From contig NZ_LZLS01000214.1 of NCBI RefSeq assembly GCF_001673365.1, positions 1-64,000 on the forward strand: a DNA stretch of 64,000 nt. Reading direction: 5' to 3'. The DNA is from Mycobacterium asiaticum. Its GTDB lineage: Bacteria > Actinomycetota > Actinomycetes > Mycobacteriales > Mycobacteriaceae. Each line of letters opens with the position of its first letter. Position 1 is the stretch's first letter. A model generated the notes under the pieces. That model was not told the DNA's origin. It saw only the letters and a list, made by a program, of their open reading frames with translations, and searched no databases. Positions 1 to 8,116 of the stretch are shown in pieces. The translations under genes and the position numbers were made by a program.

Positions 1-47
1 CTTCTGCGTCAAAGAGTTTGACATTGAGGGCATCTCACCGGCCCCGC
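1..47. repeat. 47-bp direct repeat, copy 1 (inside PE_PGRS frame)
   Basis: This segment is identical base for base to 1229-1275, which lies just upstream of the PE_PGRS gene. In copy 1 it is followed by PGRS sequence; in copy 2 by unrelated promoter-side DNA. Both copies end in a GCGGGGCCGG-type PGRS-like tract (minus strand). This suggests a tandem duplication joined at that microhomology. The repeat may extend left of the window. Confidence 0.9.
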
Positions 48-1170
48 CGGCCCCACCATCGCCACCGACCCCGCCGTTGCCGCCATCGGTGCCATCGCCG
101 CCAGACACACCGGGAGCGCCAGGGGTGAGGGCCGAAGTCCCGTCGGCCCCGGTGAAGCCGTCACCTCCGGACCCGCCGGCTCCGCCGATGCCTATCAACC
201 CCGCTCGGCCGCCGTCGCCACCAAGCCCGCCGACCGCGCCCGCCGCGTGAGCTGTTCCGCCGCTGCCGCCGTCACCGCCGAAGCCCAACAGCAACCCGCC
301 GTAGCCGCCGCTCCCACCGGTGCCGCCACCCATGTCACCGCCGGCGCCGCCGTTGCCGCCGTCGCCAAACAAGCCGGCATGTCCGCCGTGCCCGCCGTCG
401 CCACCACCCGCGGCGCCGTTGCCGCCCGCTCCGCCGTTGCCCACCAGCCATCCGGCGCGACCGCCGGACCCGCCGGTCCCACCCGGAACACCGGCGTTGA
501 CGTCACCGAACCCACCGGCGCCGCCGGTACCCCCGTGGCCCCACAGCCAGGCCGCACCGCCGGTTCCCCCGGCGCCTCCGGCGCCGCCGTTGCCGCCAAT
601 ACCGCCGCTGCCGAACAGCCAGCCGCCATGGCCACCCGAACCGCCAGCAGCGCCCGCACCACCAGCGCCGCCGTTGCCGCCGTTACCGATCAGGCCCGCC
701 GCACCGCCGGCACCGCCGGCCACACCAGGAGTGGTACTGGCGGCGCCGTTGCCGCCGCTGCCGTACAGCAGCCCGCCGGCTTGACCGGCGGCACCCGCTG
801 TGGCGCCGTCGGCGCCATTTCCGATCAGCGGACGACCGAACAATGTCTGAACGGGTGTGTTTACCGCATTGAGTGCCAGCCGTTCGAAATTGGCCAATTC
901 GCTTTGCGCATAGGCCGCGCCGGCGGCGTTCAGAGTCAGCACCAACTGCTCATAAAATGTCGCCACCCGACTGCTGATCTGCTGGTATTCCAGCGCGTTG
1001 GTGCCGAACAATTCCGCAATGGCCGCGGACACTTCGTCGGCGGCTGCGGGCAGGAGCGCTGTTGTGCGGGCAGCGACCGCCACATTTGCCGCCCCGATCG
1101 TCGATCCGATTTCCGCTAGTTCAGTGGCTGCCGTTGCCACGATTTCTGGCACCACGTAAACCGCAGACAC
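1..1170 (-). CDS. PE_PGRS family protein, 3' end beyond the window
   Basis: The minus-strand frame opens with GTG at 1170, preceded by AGGTGG, and stays open for 390 codons to the left edge, so no stop is seen. Residues 1-95 form a PE domain (MSAVYVVPE start) carrying the YxxxE type VII secretion signal at Tyr87-Glu91 (YAQSE). A GRPLIGNGADG linker follows, then Gly-Gly-Ala/Gly-Gly-Asn PGRS repeats from about residue 125. PE_PGRS proteins are exported by ESX-5 to the cell surface; the individual function is unknown. The last visible codons (GEMPSMSNSLTQK) are not PGRS-like and are encoded by a copy of the gene's own upstream DNA (see the direct repeat), so the reading frame may be a duplication chimera. 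Confidence 0.9.
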   Translation of the reverse strand, partial: MSAVYVVPEIVATAATELAEIGSTIGAANVAVAARTTALLPAAADEVSAAIAELFGTNALEYQQISSRVATFYEQLVLTLNAAGAAYAQSELANFERLALNAVNTPVQTLFGRPLIGNGADGATAGAAGQAGGLLYGSGGNGAASTTPGVAGGAGGAAGLIGNGGNGGAGGAGAAGGSGGHGGWLFGSGGIGGNGGAGGAGGTGGAAWLWGHGGTGGAGGFGDVNAGVPGGTGGSGGRAGWLVGNGGAGGNGAAGGGDGGHGGHAGLFGDGGNGGAGGDMGGGTGGSGGYGGLLLGFGGDGGSGGTAHAAGAVGGLGGDGGRAGLIGIGGAGGSGGDGFTGADGTSALTPGAPGVSGGDGTDGGNGGVGGDGGAGGAGEMPSMSNSLTQK

Positions 1171-1228
1171 AGAGTCACCACCTGACGCATTGCGTCGACG
1201 CCAATGATCAGCCCGACTGAAGAATTAG

Positions 1229-1275
1229 CTTCTGCGTCAAAGAGTTTGACATTGAGGGCATCTCACCGGCCCCGC
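1229..1275. repeat. 47-bp direct repeat, copy 2 (upstream of PE_PGRS)
   Basis: Exact partner of bases 1-47, 1228 bp away. It sits about 60 bp upstream of the PE_PGRS GTG start, in the 285-bp non-coding spacer 1171-1455 between that gene and the kinase. I see no gene in that spacer. Confidence 0.9.
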
Positions 1276-1455
1276 ATTACGGGGTTCATTTGGAAGTCCA
1301 AGAAAAAATGTGCAAGCGTCGGAAAATGGCGTGTTCGGTGGGCCGGCTCAACTGTATTTCAGATCGAATTCCTATATCCACGTCGAGTTTTCAACGCGGA
1401 GCCGACTTTTCGGTCGGATATGTTAGGAAACCGACATGAATGGCCAGCGCGTTCT

Positions 1456-2607
1456 TTACGGCACTGACGTCTCGGTAGTGGTGGTGTCCAGGGTGTCCGT
1501 CACGTCACTGGTGTCGGTCGTCTCGGGCGCGCTGCTGGTGGTTGTCACCGTCGTGCTCGTGCTCGTGCTCGTCATGGGAGTATTCGGGCCGCTGTCCTCA
1601 CCGCTGGATAGCAGCGCGATCAGCGCAGCCCCCAGCACCAGCACCAGTCCCGAGCCCGCGACGGTCAAGATCAAGGTGGTGCGGCTACCGGTCCTGCTCG
1701 CTGCGGGCGGTGTCGCGAGCCCACCGGAGTCCGAGGGCGCGAGCACGGTGTGTGCCTCGGCCGGCGGCGGTGGCGGCAGCGTCATGGCAGCCCCGCCCAA
1801 CGCCGCGCGGGCGGCATCGGCCAGTTCCCCCACGGTCTGGTACCGGGCCTCGGGGTCCTTGGCCATTCCTCTAGCGACCACCGCGTCAAATGCTGGCGGC
1901 ACATCGGCTGCCAGGACGGTCGGACGCGGCGGCGGTGAGTACAGGTGACCGGAGATCTGTTCTGCGAAGCTGTCCCCGGGGTAGGGCCGTTTACCGGTCA
2001 GGCATTCATAGAGGGTGCAGGCCAACGCATACACATCCGCGCGGGCATCCGTAGTGCCCCTGAAGCGTTCGGGTGCAAGGTAGGCCAGTGTGCCCATCGT
2101 GAGACCAGTCCCGGTCAGGGCAGTGTCGGTGGTGGTGCGCGCCAGCCCGAAGTCGATCAGATAGACGAAGTTGCGCGTATTGGCGACCAGGATGTTCGAC
2201 GGTTTGACGTCGCGGTGCACCAAGCCAACCCGGTGGGCACTATCCAGCGCCGCCGCGACCTGTTCGATGACGGCGACCGTTTGCGCCGCGCTAAGCCGAC
2301 CGCCGTTCTCGACGATGAACTTCCCCAAATCGCGGCCCTCGACCAGGCGCATGTCGACGTACAAGCGTCCGTCGATCTCGCCGAAGCTGTGAATCGGCAC
2401 CACGTGCGGATCGTTGAGGCTGGCCGCAGTGCGGGCCTCCCGACGGAACCGGTGCTCGAACTCTTTGTCCTCGGCCAGATGCGGGGGCAGCAACTTGATG
2501 GCGACGACCCGATCGGTCTGGGTGTCGTAGGCGCGGTAAACCTGGCCCATGCCGCCTTTGCCCAACAGGCCTTGCAGCTGGTAACGACCGAACGAGCTTT
2601 CGGCCAC
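1456..2607 (-). CDS. Transmembrane serine/threonine protein kinase (Pkn family)
   Basis: 383 aa, GTG start at 2607 with GAGGAG upstream. The cytoplasmic kinase domain spans about residues 8-268: glycine loop GKGGMG (16-21), VAIK lysine Lys38, HRDVKPSN catalytic loop from His131, DFG 152-154, APE 178-180. A Pro-rich linker (278-283) leads to one membrane segment (about 311-333) and a short Ser/Thr-rich extracytoplasmic tail (346-383) with no recognisable sensor domain. The catalytic residues are intact, so an active kinase is expected. It resembles PknE/PknF/PknH-type kinases but lacks their large C-terminal sensor domains. The ligand and substrates cannot be inferred. It starts 10 bp downstream of a PPIase gene remnant. 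Confidence 0.9.
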   Translation of the reverse strand: MAESSFGRYQLQGLLGKGGMGQVYRAYDTQTDRVVAIKLLPPHLAEDKEFEHRFRREARTAASLNDPHVVPIHSFGEIDGRLYVDMRLVEGRDLGKFIVENGGRLSAAQTVAVIEQVAAALDSAHRVGLVHRDVKPSNILVANTRNFVYLIDFGLARTTTDTALTGTGLTMGTLAYLAPERFRGTTDARADVYALACTLYECLTGKRPYPGDSFAEQISGHLYSPPPRPTVLAADVPPAFDAVVARGMAKDPEARYQTVGELADAARAALGGAAMTLPPPPPAEAHTVLAPSDSGGLATPPAASRTGSRTTLILTVAGSGLVLVLGAALIALLSSGEDSGPNTPMTSTSTSTTVTTTSSAPETTDTSDVTDTLDTTTTETSVP

Positions 2608-2617
2608 GCGTCTCCTC

Positions 2618-2713
2618 TTAGTCGAGCGTTAGCGACGGACCATCCTGACCGCCGCCGCCGGCGGCGGCGGCCGCGGCGATCTTGTCCAGGGTAGCCAGGC
2701 CGTCGCAGTCAAA
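2618..2713 (-). pseudogene. Remnant of a cyclophilin (ppiB-like) 3' end
   Basis: Minus-strand translation reads FDCDGLATLDKIAAAAAAGG and on to a TAA at 2620-2618. This matches the C-terminal region (DDGLATLDKIAAAG) of the intact ppiB-like gene at 3053-3961, and the nucleotide match is strong at GCGGCGATCTTGTCCAG. No upstream cyclophilin sequence is present: the frame loses similarity above about 2713. It looks like the tail of a duplicated or partly deleted PPIase gene. It now forms the region just upstream of the kinase and could be read through into it. Confidence 0.75.
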
Positions 2714-3052
2714 TTGCTGCCGGGGAAAGGAGCCGGAAGCGAGGCGCCGGAGGTTAGACCTTGGGACTAGCTGTCTGACAATGGCGTCGGTGTCGCGGAG
2801 GGTTTATTAGTACCGGTGAGGGCTGGGTCGCACGACGGCATTGCGGCTGGTCCAGCGCTTCAGTGTGAATTGTTGAGTTTGAGTGTGAAGCGACGGCTTT
2901 CGGTGTTAACCCACGGCGGGAAAATCGGTGAAATTCCGCCCAGGTTGCCCGCGCAAAGTTCAGGATTCACACTCAAAGCCCTGAATTCACACTCATTCAG
3001 GCGGCTTCAGACTCGGCGCCGCAAAAGCCAGGTTCACCCAAACGTGGCAGCG
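2714..3052. other. Non-coding spacer with nested inverted repeats
   Basis: No convincing gene lies between the PPIase remnant and the ppiB-like stop. The stretch is less GC-rich than its flanks and is dominated by the palindromic element at 2862-2993. Confidence 0.6.
2862..2993. repeat. Palindromic intergenic element with 28-bp inverted arms
   Basis: Left arm 2862-2889 and right arm 2966-2993 are inverted copies. Each arm has AGTGTGAATT at its outer end and TTGAGTGTGAA at its inner end, separated by 7 unmatched bases. Inside lies a second imperfect palindrome (GGCGGGAAAAT at 2915-2925 against AAATTCCGCC at 2931-2940). It may act as a terminator for ppiB, which is transcribed toward it, or be a small mobile palindromic unit. 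Confidence 0.7.
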
Positions 3053-3961
3053 CTAGTCCACCCGTACCGATGTGATGATCACGTCCAGGGCCGGGGGTCC
3101 TTCCTCACCACCGCCGGCGACGCCGGCCGCGGCGATCTTGTCCAGCGTCGCCAGCCCGTCGTCCTGAATCTTGCCAAACACGGTGTACTCGGGCGGCAGC
3201 ACCGAGTCGCGGTAAACGAGGAAGAACTGGCTGCTGTTGGTGTTGGGCCCCGAGTTGGCCATAGCGATGGTGCCCCGTGGATAAATGACGGGCTGCTTGA
3301 GCTTGGGGTCATTGGCCGGGTACTGGTCGGTGGGGTATTCGTTGGCGAACTGGTAGCCCGGCCCGCCGGTGCCGTCTCCCTTGGGGTCGCCACATTGCAG
3401 GACCGATAGCCCAGCAGAGGCCACCAACCGGTGGCACTTGGTGTCCTTGAAGTAATCCTGCCCAGCCAAGCTGGCGAAACTGTTTACCGTGCAAGGTGCT
3501 TGGCTGTTGTTCAGCAACAGGCCTATATGTCCCTGGCTGGTTACCATGCTCACGCTCACCGGCGTGGATGTGGCCGGTATCTTGCCGGTGCGCGGCGGCT
3601 TGACGTCCTTTCCGGCTTTGCCCGGCGAGGCGGGGTACTGGCAGTTCGCGCCCAGGTTGGCCGGCGCCTTGAACGGCGGCAACGGCGCGGCATCGCCTAG
3701 CTGTACCGGCGGTAGGCCGGTGGCCGAGGGCGAGGCGGGCGCGGAACTGCTCGACGCAGCCGACGGCGTGTTGTTGTGGTCGTCCTTGCTGACGACGACG
3801 GCGAACACCACTGCCGCCACTACCGCCGCCGCGACGACACCGAGTCCGACGTTGCGCGCCATGCGGCGCCGCTTGGCTTGCTGATTACGTCGCTCGATCT
3901 GTCGCTCGAGTTTGCGCTTGGCCGTCGCACGTCGCTGTTGGTTCGTTGGCACGGCCGCCAT
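3053..3961 (-). CDS. ppiB: Membrane-anchored cyclophilin-type peptidyl-prolyl isomerase (Rv2582 orthologue)
   Basis: 302 aa from ATG 3961 (MAAVPTNQQ). The N-terminus is strongly basic (RRATAKRKLERQ), then one membrane segment around residues 38-60, a Ser/Pro/Ala-rich linker, and a cyclophilin domain in the C-terminal 170 residues. Family motifs include FANEYPTDQY, GTIAMANSGPNTNSSQFF and YTVFGKI. The domain should face the periplasm and assist folding of exported proteins. The frame is open further upstream to 4036, but that would overlap the divergent glyoxalase gene; a GTG three codons downstream of the ATG is an alternative start. Confidence 0.9.
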   Translation of the reverse strand: MAAVPTNQQRRATAKRKLERQIERRNQQAKRRRMARNVGLGVVAAAVVAAVVFAVVVSKDDHNNTPSAASSSSAPASPSATGLPPVQLGDAAPLPPFKAPANLGANCQYPASPGKAGKDVKPPRTGKIPATSTPVSVSMVTSQGHIGLLLNNSQAPCTVNSFASLAGQDYFKDTKCHRLVASAGLSVLQCGDPKGDGTGGPGYQFANEYPTDQYPANDPKLKQPVIYPRGTIAMANSGPNTNSSQFFLVYRDSVLPPEYTVFGKIQDDGLATLDKIAAAGVAGGGEEGPPALDVIITSVRVD

Positions 3962-3995
3962 CTTTCCATGGCTGCGGGGATGGGAAACTGGGACC

Positions 3996-4670
3996 GTGTT
4001 GATCACCGGATTTCCCGCCGGGTTGCTGCAGTGCAATTGCTACGTACTGGCCGAACGTCCAGGAGCCGACGCCGTAATCGTCGACCCGGGCCAGCGCGCG
4101 ATGGGCCAGCTGCGCAGCATCCTGGACAAAAACCGGCTGACCCCGGCCGCGGTGCTGATTACCCACGGACACATCGATCACATGTGGTCGGCGCAGAAGG
4201 TCTCCGACACCTTCGGCTGCCCCACCTACATCCATCCCGAAGACCGGTTCATGCTCAAAGACCCGATCTACGGCCTTGGGCCGCGGGTGGCGCAGTTGTT
4301 CGCGGGGGCGTTCTTCCGCGAGCCCAAGCAGGTCGTCGAGCTGGACTCCGATGGCGACAAGATCGACCTCGGCGGCATCTCGGTCAACGTCGACCACACT
4401 CCCGGGCACACCCGCGGCTCGGTCTGTTTCCGGATCCTGCAGGCCGCCAAGAACGACGCTGACGTGGTGCTTAGCGGTGACACCCTGTTCGAAAGGTCGA
4501 TCGGGCGCACCGACCTGTTCGGTGGCAGCGGCCGGGATCTGCTGCGCTCGATCGTCGATAAATTATTGGTGCTCGACGACAAGACCGTGGTACTACCCGG
4601 GCATGGCAACTCGACCACCATCGGCGCCGAACGCCGGCTCAACCCGTTCCTCGAAGGCTTGAGCCCGTGA
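3996..4670 (+). CDS. Metallo-beta-lactamase-fold hydrolase, glyoxalase II-like (Rv2581c orthologue)
   Basis: 224 aa, GTG start ([10 protein letters not shown]). The zinc motif THGHIDH at residues 56-62 gives the HxHxDH signature, followed by further ligands in [10 protein letters not shown] and PGHGNST. The fold and motifs fit hydroxyacylglutathione hydrolase-like thioesterases, but mycobacteria use mycothiol, so the true substrate is unknown. It is transcribed away from ppiB with a 34-bp gap and overlaps hisS by 4 bp (GTGA), implying translational coupling. Confidence 0.88.
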   Translation: MLITGFPAGLLQCNCYVLAERPGADAVIVDPGQRAMGQLRSILDKNRLTPAAVLITHGHIDHMWSAQKVSDTFGCPTYIHPEDRFMLKDPIYGLGPRVAQLFAGAFFREPKQVVELDSDGDKIDLGGISVNVDHTPGHTRGSVCFRILQAAKNDADVVLSGDTLFERSIGRTDLFGGSGRDLLRSIVDKLLVLDDKTVVLPGHGNSTTIGAERRLNPFLEGLSP

Positions 4671-5929
4671 GCGAGTTTGTCGCCCCGAAGGGCGTTCCGG
4701 ACTACATCCCGCCGGACTCCGCGCAGTTCGTCGCGGTGCGTGACGGGCTGCTCACCGCTGCCCGCCGAGCTGGTTACGGCGACATCGAGTTGCCGATCTT
4801 CGAGGACACCGCCCTGTTCGCGCGTGGCGTCGGCGAGTCCACCGACGTGGTGTCCAAGGAGATGTACACCTTCGCCGACCGCGGCGACCGTTCGGTGACG
4901 CTGCGGCCCGAGGGCACCGCCGGCGTGGTGCGCGCGGTGATCGAGCACGGCCTGGACCGCGGTGCGTTGCCAGTCAAACTGTGCTACTCCGGGCCGTTCT
5001 TCCGCTACGAGCGTCCGCAGGCCGGCAGGTACCGCCAGCTGCAGCAGGTGGGTGTCGAAGCGATCGGTGTGGACGACCCGGCATTGGACGCCGAGGTGAT
5101 CGCCGTTGCCGACGCCGGATTCCGCTCGTTGGGGCTGGACGGTTTCCGGTTGGAGATCACCTCACTGGGCGACGACAGCTGCCGACCGCAGTACCGGGAA
5201 TTGTTGCAGGACTTCCTGTTTGGCCTCCCGCTGGACGAGGAGACGCGCCGCCGCGCCGAGCTCAACCCGTTGCGGGTGCTCGACGACAAGCGTCCCGAGA
5301 TCAAAGCCATGACCGCTGATGCGCCGGTGCTGCTCGATCATCTCTCCGACGCGGCCAAGCAGCATTTCGACACCGTGCTCTCACATCTGGATGCCCTTGG
5401 GGTGCCGTATGTGATCAACCCGCGGATGGTGCGCGGCCTGGATTACTACACCAAGACCACCTTCGAGTTCGTGCACGAAGGACTGGGTGCGCAGTCGGGT
5501 ATTGGCGGCGGCGGCCGTTACGACGGGCTGATGAGTCAGCTTGGGGGACAGGACCTGTCCGGCATCGGGTTTGGGCTCGGGGTGGACCGGACCCTGCTGG
5601 CGTTGCGCGCCGAGGGCAAGAGCGTGGGGTCCGCGGCGCGCTGCGACGTGTTTGGTGTGCCGCTGAGCGAGGCGGCCAAGCTGCGGCTCGCGGTGTTGGC
5701 CAGCGCGCTGCGGGCCGCGGGTCTCCGCGTCGACCTGGCCTATGGTGACCGCGGGCTCAAGGGCGCGATGCGAGCGGCCGACCGCTCCGGCGCACGGCTG
5801 GCGTTGGTTGCCGGAGATCGCGATTTGGACGCGGGGACCATCGGTGTGAAGGACCTCACGTCGGGGGAGCAGGTCTCAGTCCCATTGGATTCCGTTGTGT
5901 CGGAGGTTCTTTCGCGTTTCACCCGGTAG
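4667..5929 (+). CDS. hisS: Histidyl-tRNA synthetase
   Basis: 420 aa, class II synthetase charging tRNA-His in the cytoplasm. Visible motifs are the N-terminal [11 protein letters not shown] segment, motif 2 ([17 protein letters not shown]), the histidine-specific [11 protein letters not shown] segment, and motif 3 ([10 protein letters not shown]). The last about 95 residues form the anticodon-binding domain. The GTG start overlaps the TGA of the upstream hydrolase, an arrangement also seen for Rv2581c-hisS in Mtb. Confidence 0.97.
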   Translation: MSEFVAPKGVPDYIPPDSAQFVAVRDGLLTAARRAGYGDIELPIFEDTALFARGVGESTDVVSKEMYTFADRGDRSVTLRPEGTAGVVRAVIEHGLDRGALPVKLCYSGPFFRYERPQAGRYRQLQQVGVEAIGVDDPALDAEVIAVADAGFRSLGLDGFRLEITSLGDDSCRPQYRELLQDFLFGLPLDEETRRRAELNPLRVLDDKRPEIKAMTADAPVLLDHLSDAAKQHFDTVLSHLDALGVPYVINPRMVRGLDYYTKTTFEFVHEGLGAQSGIGGGGRYDGLMSQLGGQDLSGIGFGLGVDRTLLALRAEGKSVGSAARCDVFGVPLSEAAKLRLAVLASALRAAGLRVDLAYGDRGLKGAMRAADRSGARLALVAGDRDLDAGTIGVKDLTSGEQVSVPLDSVVSEVLSRFTR

Positions 5930-6047
5930 GCGTTGAACCGATCCGGCGAAACAACCGTCAAGTTTGCGGTGTTCGAGTAGCCTCACCTACGGTTTGCGTC
6001 GTAAGCGACCGGCTCGGGCCCGGTCGCTGGGCAAGGAGGCCCCCTCG

Positions 6048-7265
6048 GTGTCATATGTAGTCACAGCACCTGACTTCTTGGCCTGTGCCGCAAACGATTT
6101 GAGTGCGCTCGGGGCGGCGGTCGAAGTTGCCAACCGGACGGCTGCCGACTCCGTGACGTCGTTGCTGACGGCCGGGGCCGACGAGGTGTCGACGGGCATC
6201 GCGGCGCTGTTCAGCGCGCACGGACGCGCCTACCAGGCGGCCAGCGCCCAGGTGGCTCGGTACGGCGAGGGCTTGATGCGCACCATGTCGGCTAGCGCCG
6301 AGGCATACCTGAGCGCCGAGCTGTTCAACGCCGCTCAGCAGCCGTTGCCGGCGGCGAGCGTCCGGATCATGGTCCCGGGGGCGGGCCCGCTTTACGCGCC
6401 GCGCTGGCTTACCCAGCTACCCTTCGCCGGCCAGATCGCACTGCAAGGCATCAGTGCACCGTTGTCGGTGTCGGTGCTGGAGGCCTACGACCTGCTCAAC
6501 GGTGTCATCGGGCAGAACTGGTTCCCCAGCAGCCTGGCTCAGGTGGTCAGCTACCCGGCGAGCATGGGCATCGTCAGCGGCAGCTTGTGGGCGCCGACCG
6601 TCGACCAGGCCGTGGCAACGGGACGGATCACCCTCAACGAAATGATCACGACGGCGGTCACCGGCGGAAACGCACCGGTGCACGTCGCTGCGCTGTCGCT
6701 GGGAACCATCGTGGCCAACCGCGAGCTGGCCTATTTGGCGACCATTCCGAGCGCGCCGCCGCCCGGCACCCTGCAGTTCGCTCTGTTCTCCAGCCCCGAG
6801 CTGGGCCTGGCCGCTACCTACTTGCCGACCGGGGCTACCGTGCCGTTCGTCGGCTACACGGTGCAGCCGCTGGCGGTCAGCCAGTACGACGTCAATGTGG
6901 TGTTCGGCCAGTATGACTTCTTCGGTAACCCGCCAGACCGGCCGTGGAATCTTCCCGCGGTGGTGAACTCGCTGTTCGGGACGATGTACCAGCACAACGC
7001 GCCGTCAGTGGCCTCGATGTCGAACGCGGTGCAGCTGTCCAGCGTGACCAACTCGCTGGGCGGGACGGTCACCACCTACATGATCCCGGCGTCAACTTTG
7101 CCCATGTTGCTCCCACTCGTGCAGCTCGGCGTCCCGCAACCGATCGTCACCGGTCTGAACTCGCTGTTGCAGCCGATTGTCAACGCCGGGTATTCGTCGC
7201 TGACGCCCGACGCCGGTCCATATTTCTCCGGCGGAGCGCTGGTCGGCTGGCCGACGCTGTCCTGA
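6048..7265 (+). CDS. PE protein with C-terminal PE-PPE serine hydrolase domain
   Basis: 405 aa from GTG 6048, chosen because AAGGAGG lies at 6033-6039 and the product then begins MSYVVTAPDF like other PE proteins. Residues 1-95 are a PE domain with a YxxxE export motif at Tyr87-Glu91 (YLSAE). The rest resembles the PE-PPE alpha/beta hydrolase domain: nucleophile Ser217 in ALSLGT, the YDFFGNPPDRPWNL block containing Asp290, and probable catalytic His316. Family members are ESX-5-exported esterases or lipases. The usual Gly before the nucleophile position is Ala here. It replaces the haloalkane dehalogenase found at this place in Mtb. Confidence 0.85.
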   Translation: MSYVVTAPDFLACAANDLSALGAAVEVANRTAADSVTSLLTAGADEVSTGIAALFSAHGRAYQAASAQVARYGEGLMRTMSASAEAYLSAELFNAAQQPLPAASVRIMVPGAGPLYAPRWLTQLPFAGQIALQGISAPLSVSVLEAYDLLNGVIGQNWFPSSLAQVVSYPASMGIVSGSLWAPTVDQAVATGRITLNEMITTAVTGGNAPVHVAALSLGTIVANRELAYLATIPSAPPPGTLQFALFSSPELGLAATYLPTGATVPFVGYTVQPLAVSQYDVNVVFGQYDFFGNPPDRPWNLPAVVNSLFGTMYQHNAPSVASMSNAVQLSSVTNSLGGTVTTYMIPASTLPMLLPLVQLGVPQPIVTGLNSLLQPIVNAGYSSLTPDAGPYFSGGALVGWPTLS

Positions 7266-7325
7266 GTGCTGGCTTATCCGCCTGCCGCCGCGCGCCTACG
7301 TGCCGCGCGTGCACGGCCCACCCAC

Positions 7326-7389
7326 GGCGCGAGCGTGCAGAGAATGCCAGCCTGAGCGGCGTGTCGCCGTACATCTGTGCGCGTTCGCC
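7326..7389 (+). repeat. Dispersed 64-bp intergenic repeat, copy A
   Basis: About 70-80 percent identical, by eye, to the minus strand of 40655-40718. Shared cores are GGCGCGA, AATGCCAG and TGTCGCCGTACATC. It lies in the 182-bp spacer upstream of the response regulator. Confidence 0.7.
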
Positions 7390-7447
7390 ACCGGAAAGGG
7401 GACGGCCGTCGCGACAGAGGAGACTTCGTCAGGGCTAGCGTTTGGTC

Positions 7448-8116
7448 ATGAGGGTTTTGCTCGTCGAGGACGAGCCACGGTTGTCGGCGACGTTGTCCCG
7501 GGGCTTGACGGCCGAAGGCTGCGTCGTCGTGGCTGTGGGCACCGGAATCGACGGCCTGCACGAGGCAGTCGAAAACAGCTTCGACGTAGTGGTTCTCGAC
7601 ATCATGCTGCCCGGTCACAGTGGATACGAGGTGCTGCGCCGGATGCGTGCCCAGAATATATGGACACCCGTGCTGATGCTGACCGCGAAGGACGGCGAGT
7701 ACGACCAGACCGACGCATTCGACCTTGGCGCGGATGACTATCTGACGAAGCCATTCTCATTTCGAGTGTTGGTGGCGCGACTGCGCGCGTTGGTGCGACG
7801 CGGCGCACCGGAGCGGCCTACGGTCCTCACCGCCGGATCACTGTCACTGGACCCCGCTCGGCACACCGTCCAACGTGATTCCACTCCAATCACTTTGACG
7901 CCTCGGGAATACGGACTGCTGGAGTTTCTGATGCGGAGCAAGAACGTGGTGGTGACCAAAACCGAGATACTGCAAAACGTCTGGGACGCGCACTACCACG
8001 GTCCTGACAATGTGGTCGAGGTCTATGTCGGATATCTCCGTCGCAAGATCGATGTCCCGTTCGGCACCAATACCATTGAGACGGTGCGTGGTGTCGGTTA
8101 CCGGTTGATGTGCTGA
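7448..8116 (+). CDS. OmpR/PhoB-family response regulator
   Basis: 222 aa from ATG 7448; an in-frame TTG two codons earlier is possible. The N-terminal receiver domain has the acidic pair at Glu8/Asp9 (VEDEP), phospho-acceptor Asp51 (VVVLDIML) and the LTKPF lysine near residue 100. The C-terminal winged-helix domain shows LTPREYGLLEFL and the NVVEVYVGYLRRKI recognition segment. It should bind DNA as a phosphorylated dimer. The convergent histidine kinase gene overlaps its 3' end by 19 bp. The stimulus is unknown; I cannot assign it to a named Mtb system. Confidence 0.92.
   Translation: MRVLLVEDEPRLSATLSRGLTAEGCVVVAVGTGIDGLHEAVENSFDVVVLDIMLPGHSGYEVLRRMRAQNIWTPVLMLTAKDGEYDQTDAFDLGADDYLTKPFSFRVLVARLRALVRRGAPERPTVLTAGSLSLDPARHTVQRDSTPITLTPREYGLLEFLMRSKNVVVTKTEILQNVWDAHYHGPDNVVEVYVGYLRRKIDVPFGTNTIETVRGVGYRLMC

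Noticed and set aside
247-1119. Long plus-strand Ala/Pro-rich open frames opposite the PE_PGRS gene
   Set aside because: They are the antisense shadow of GGC/GCC repeats in the minus-strand PE_PGRS; the minus strand has a clear PE domain and start.
1204-1467. 87-codon plus-strand frame between PE_PGRS and the kinase
   Set aside because: No recognisable motif or RBS, atypical composition, and it runs into the kinase 3' end; it covers the direct repeat by chance.
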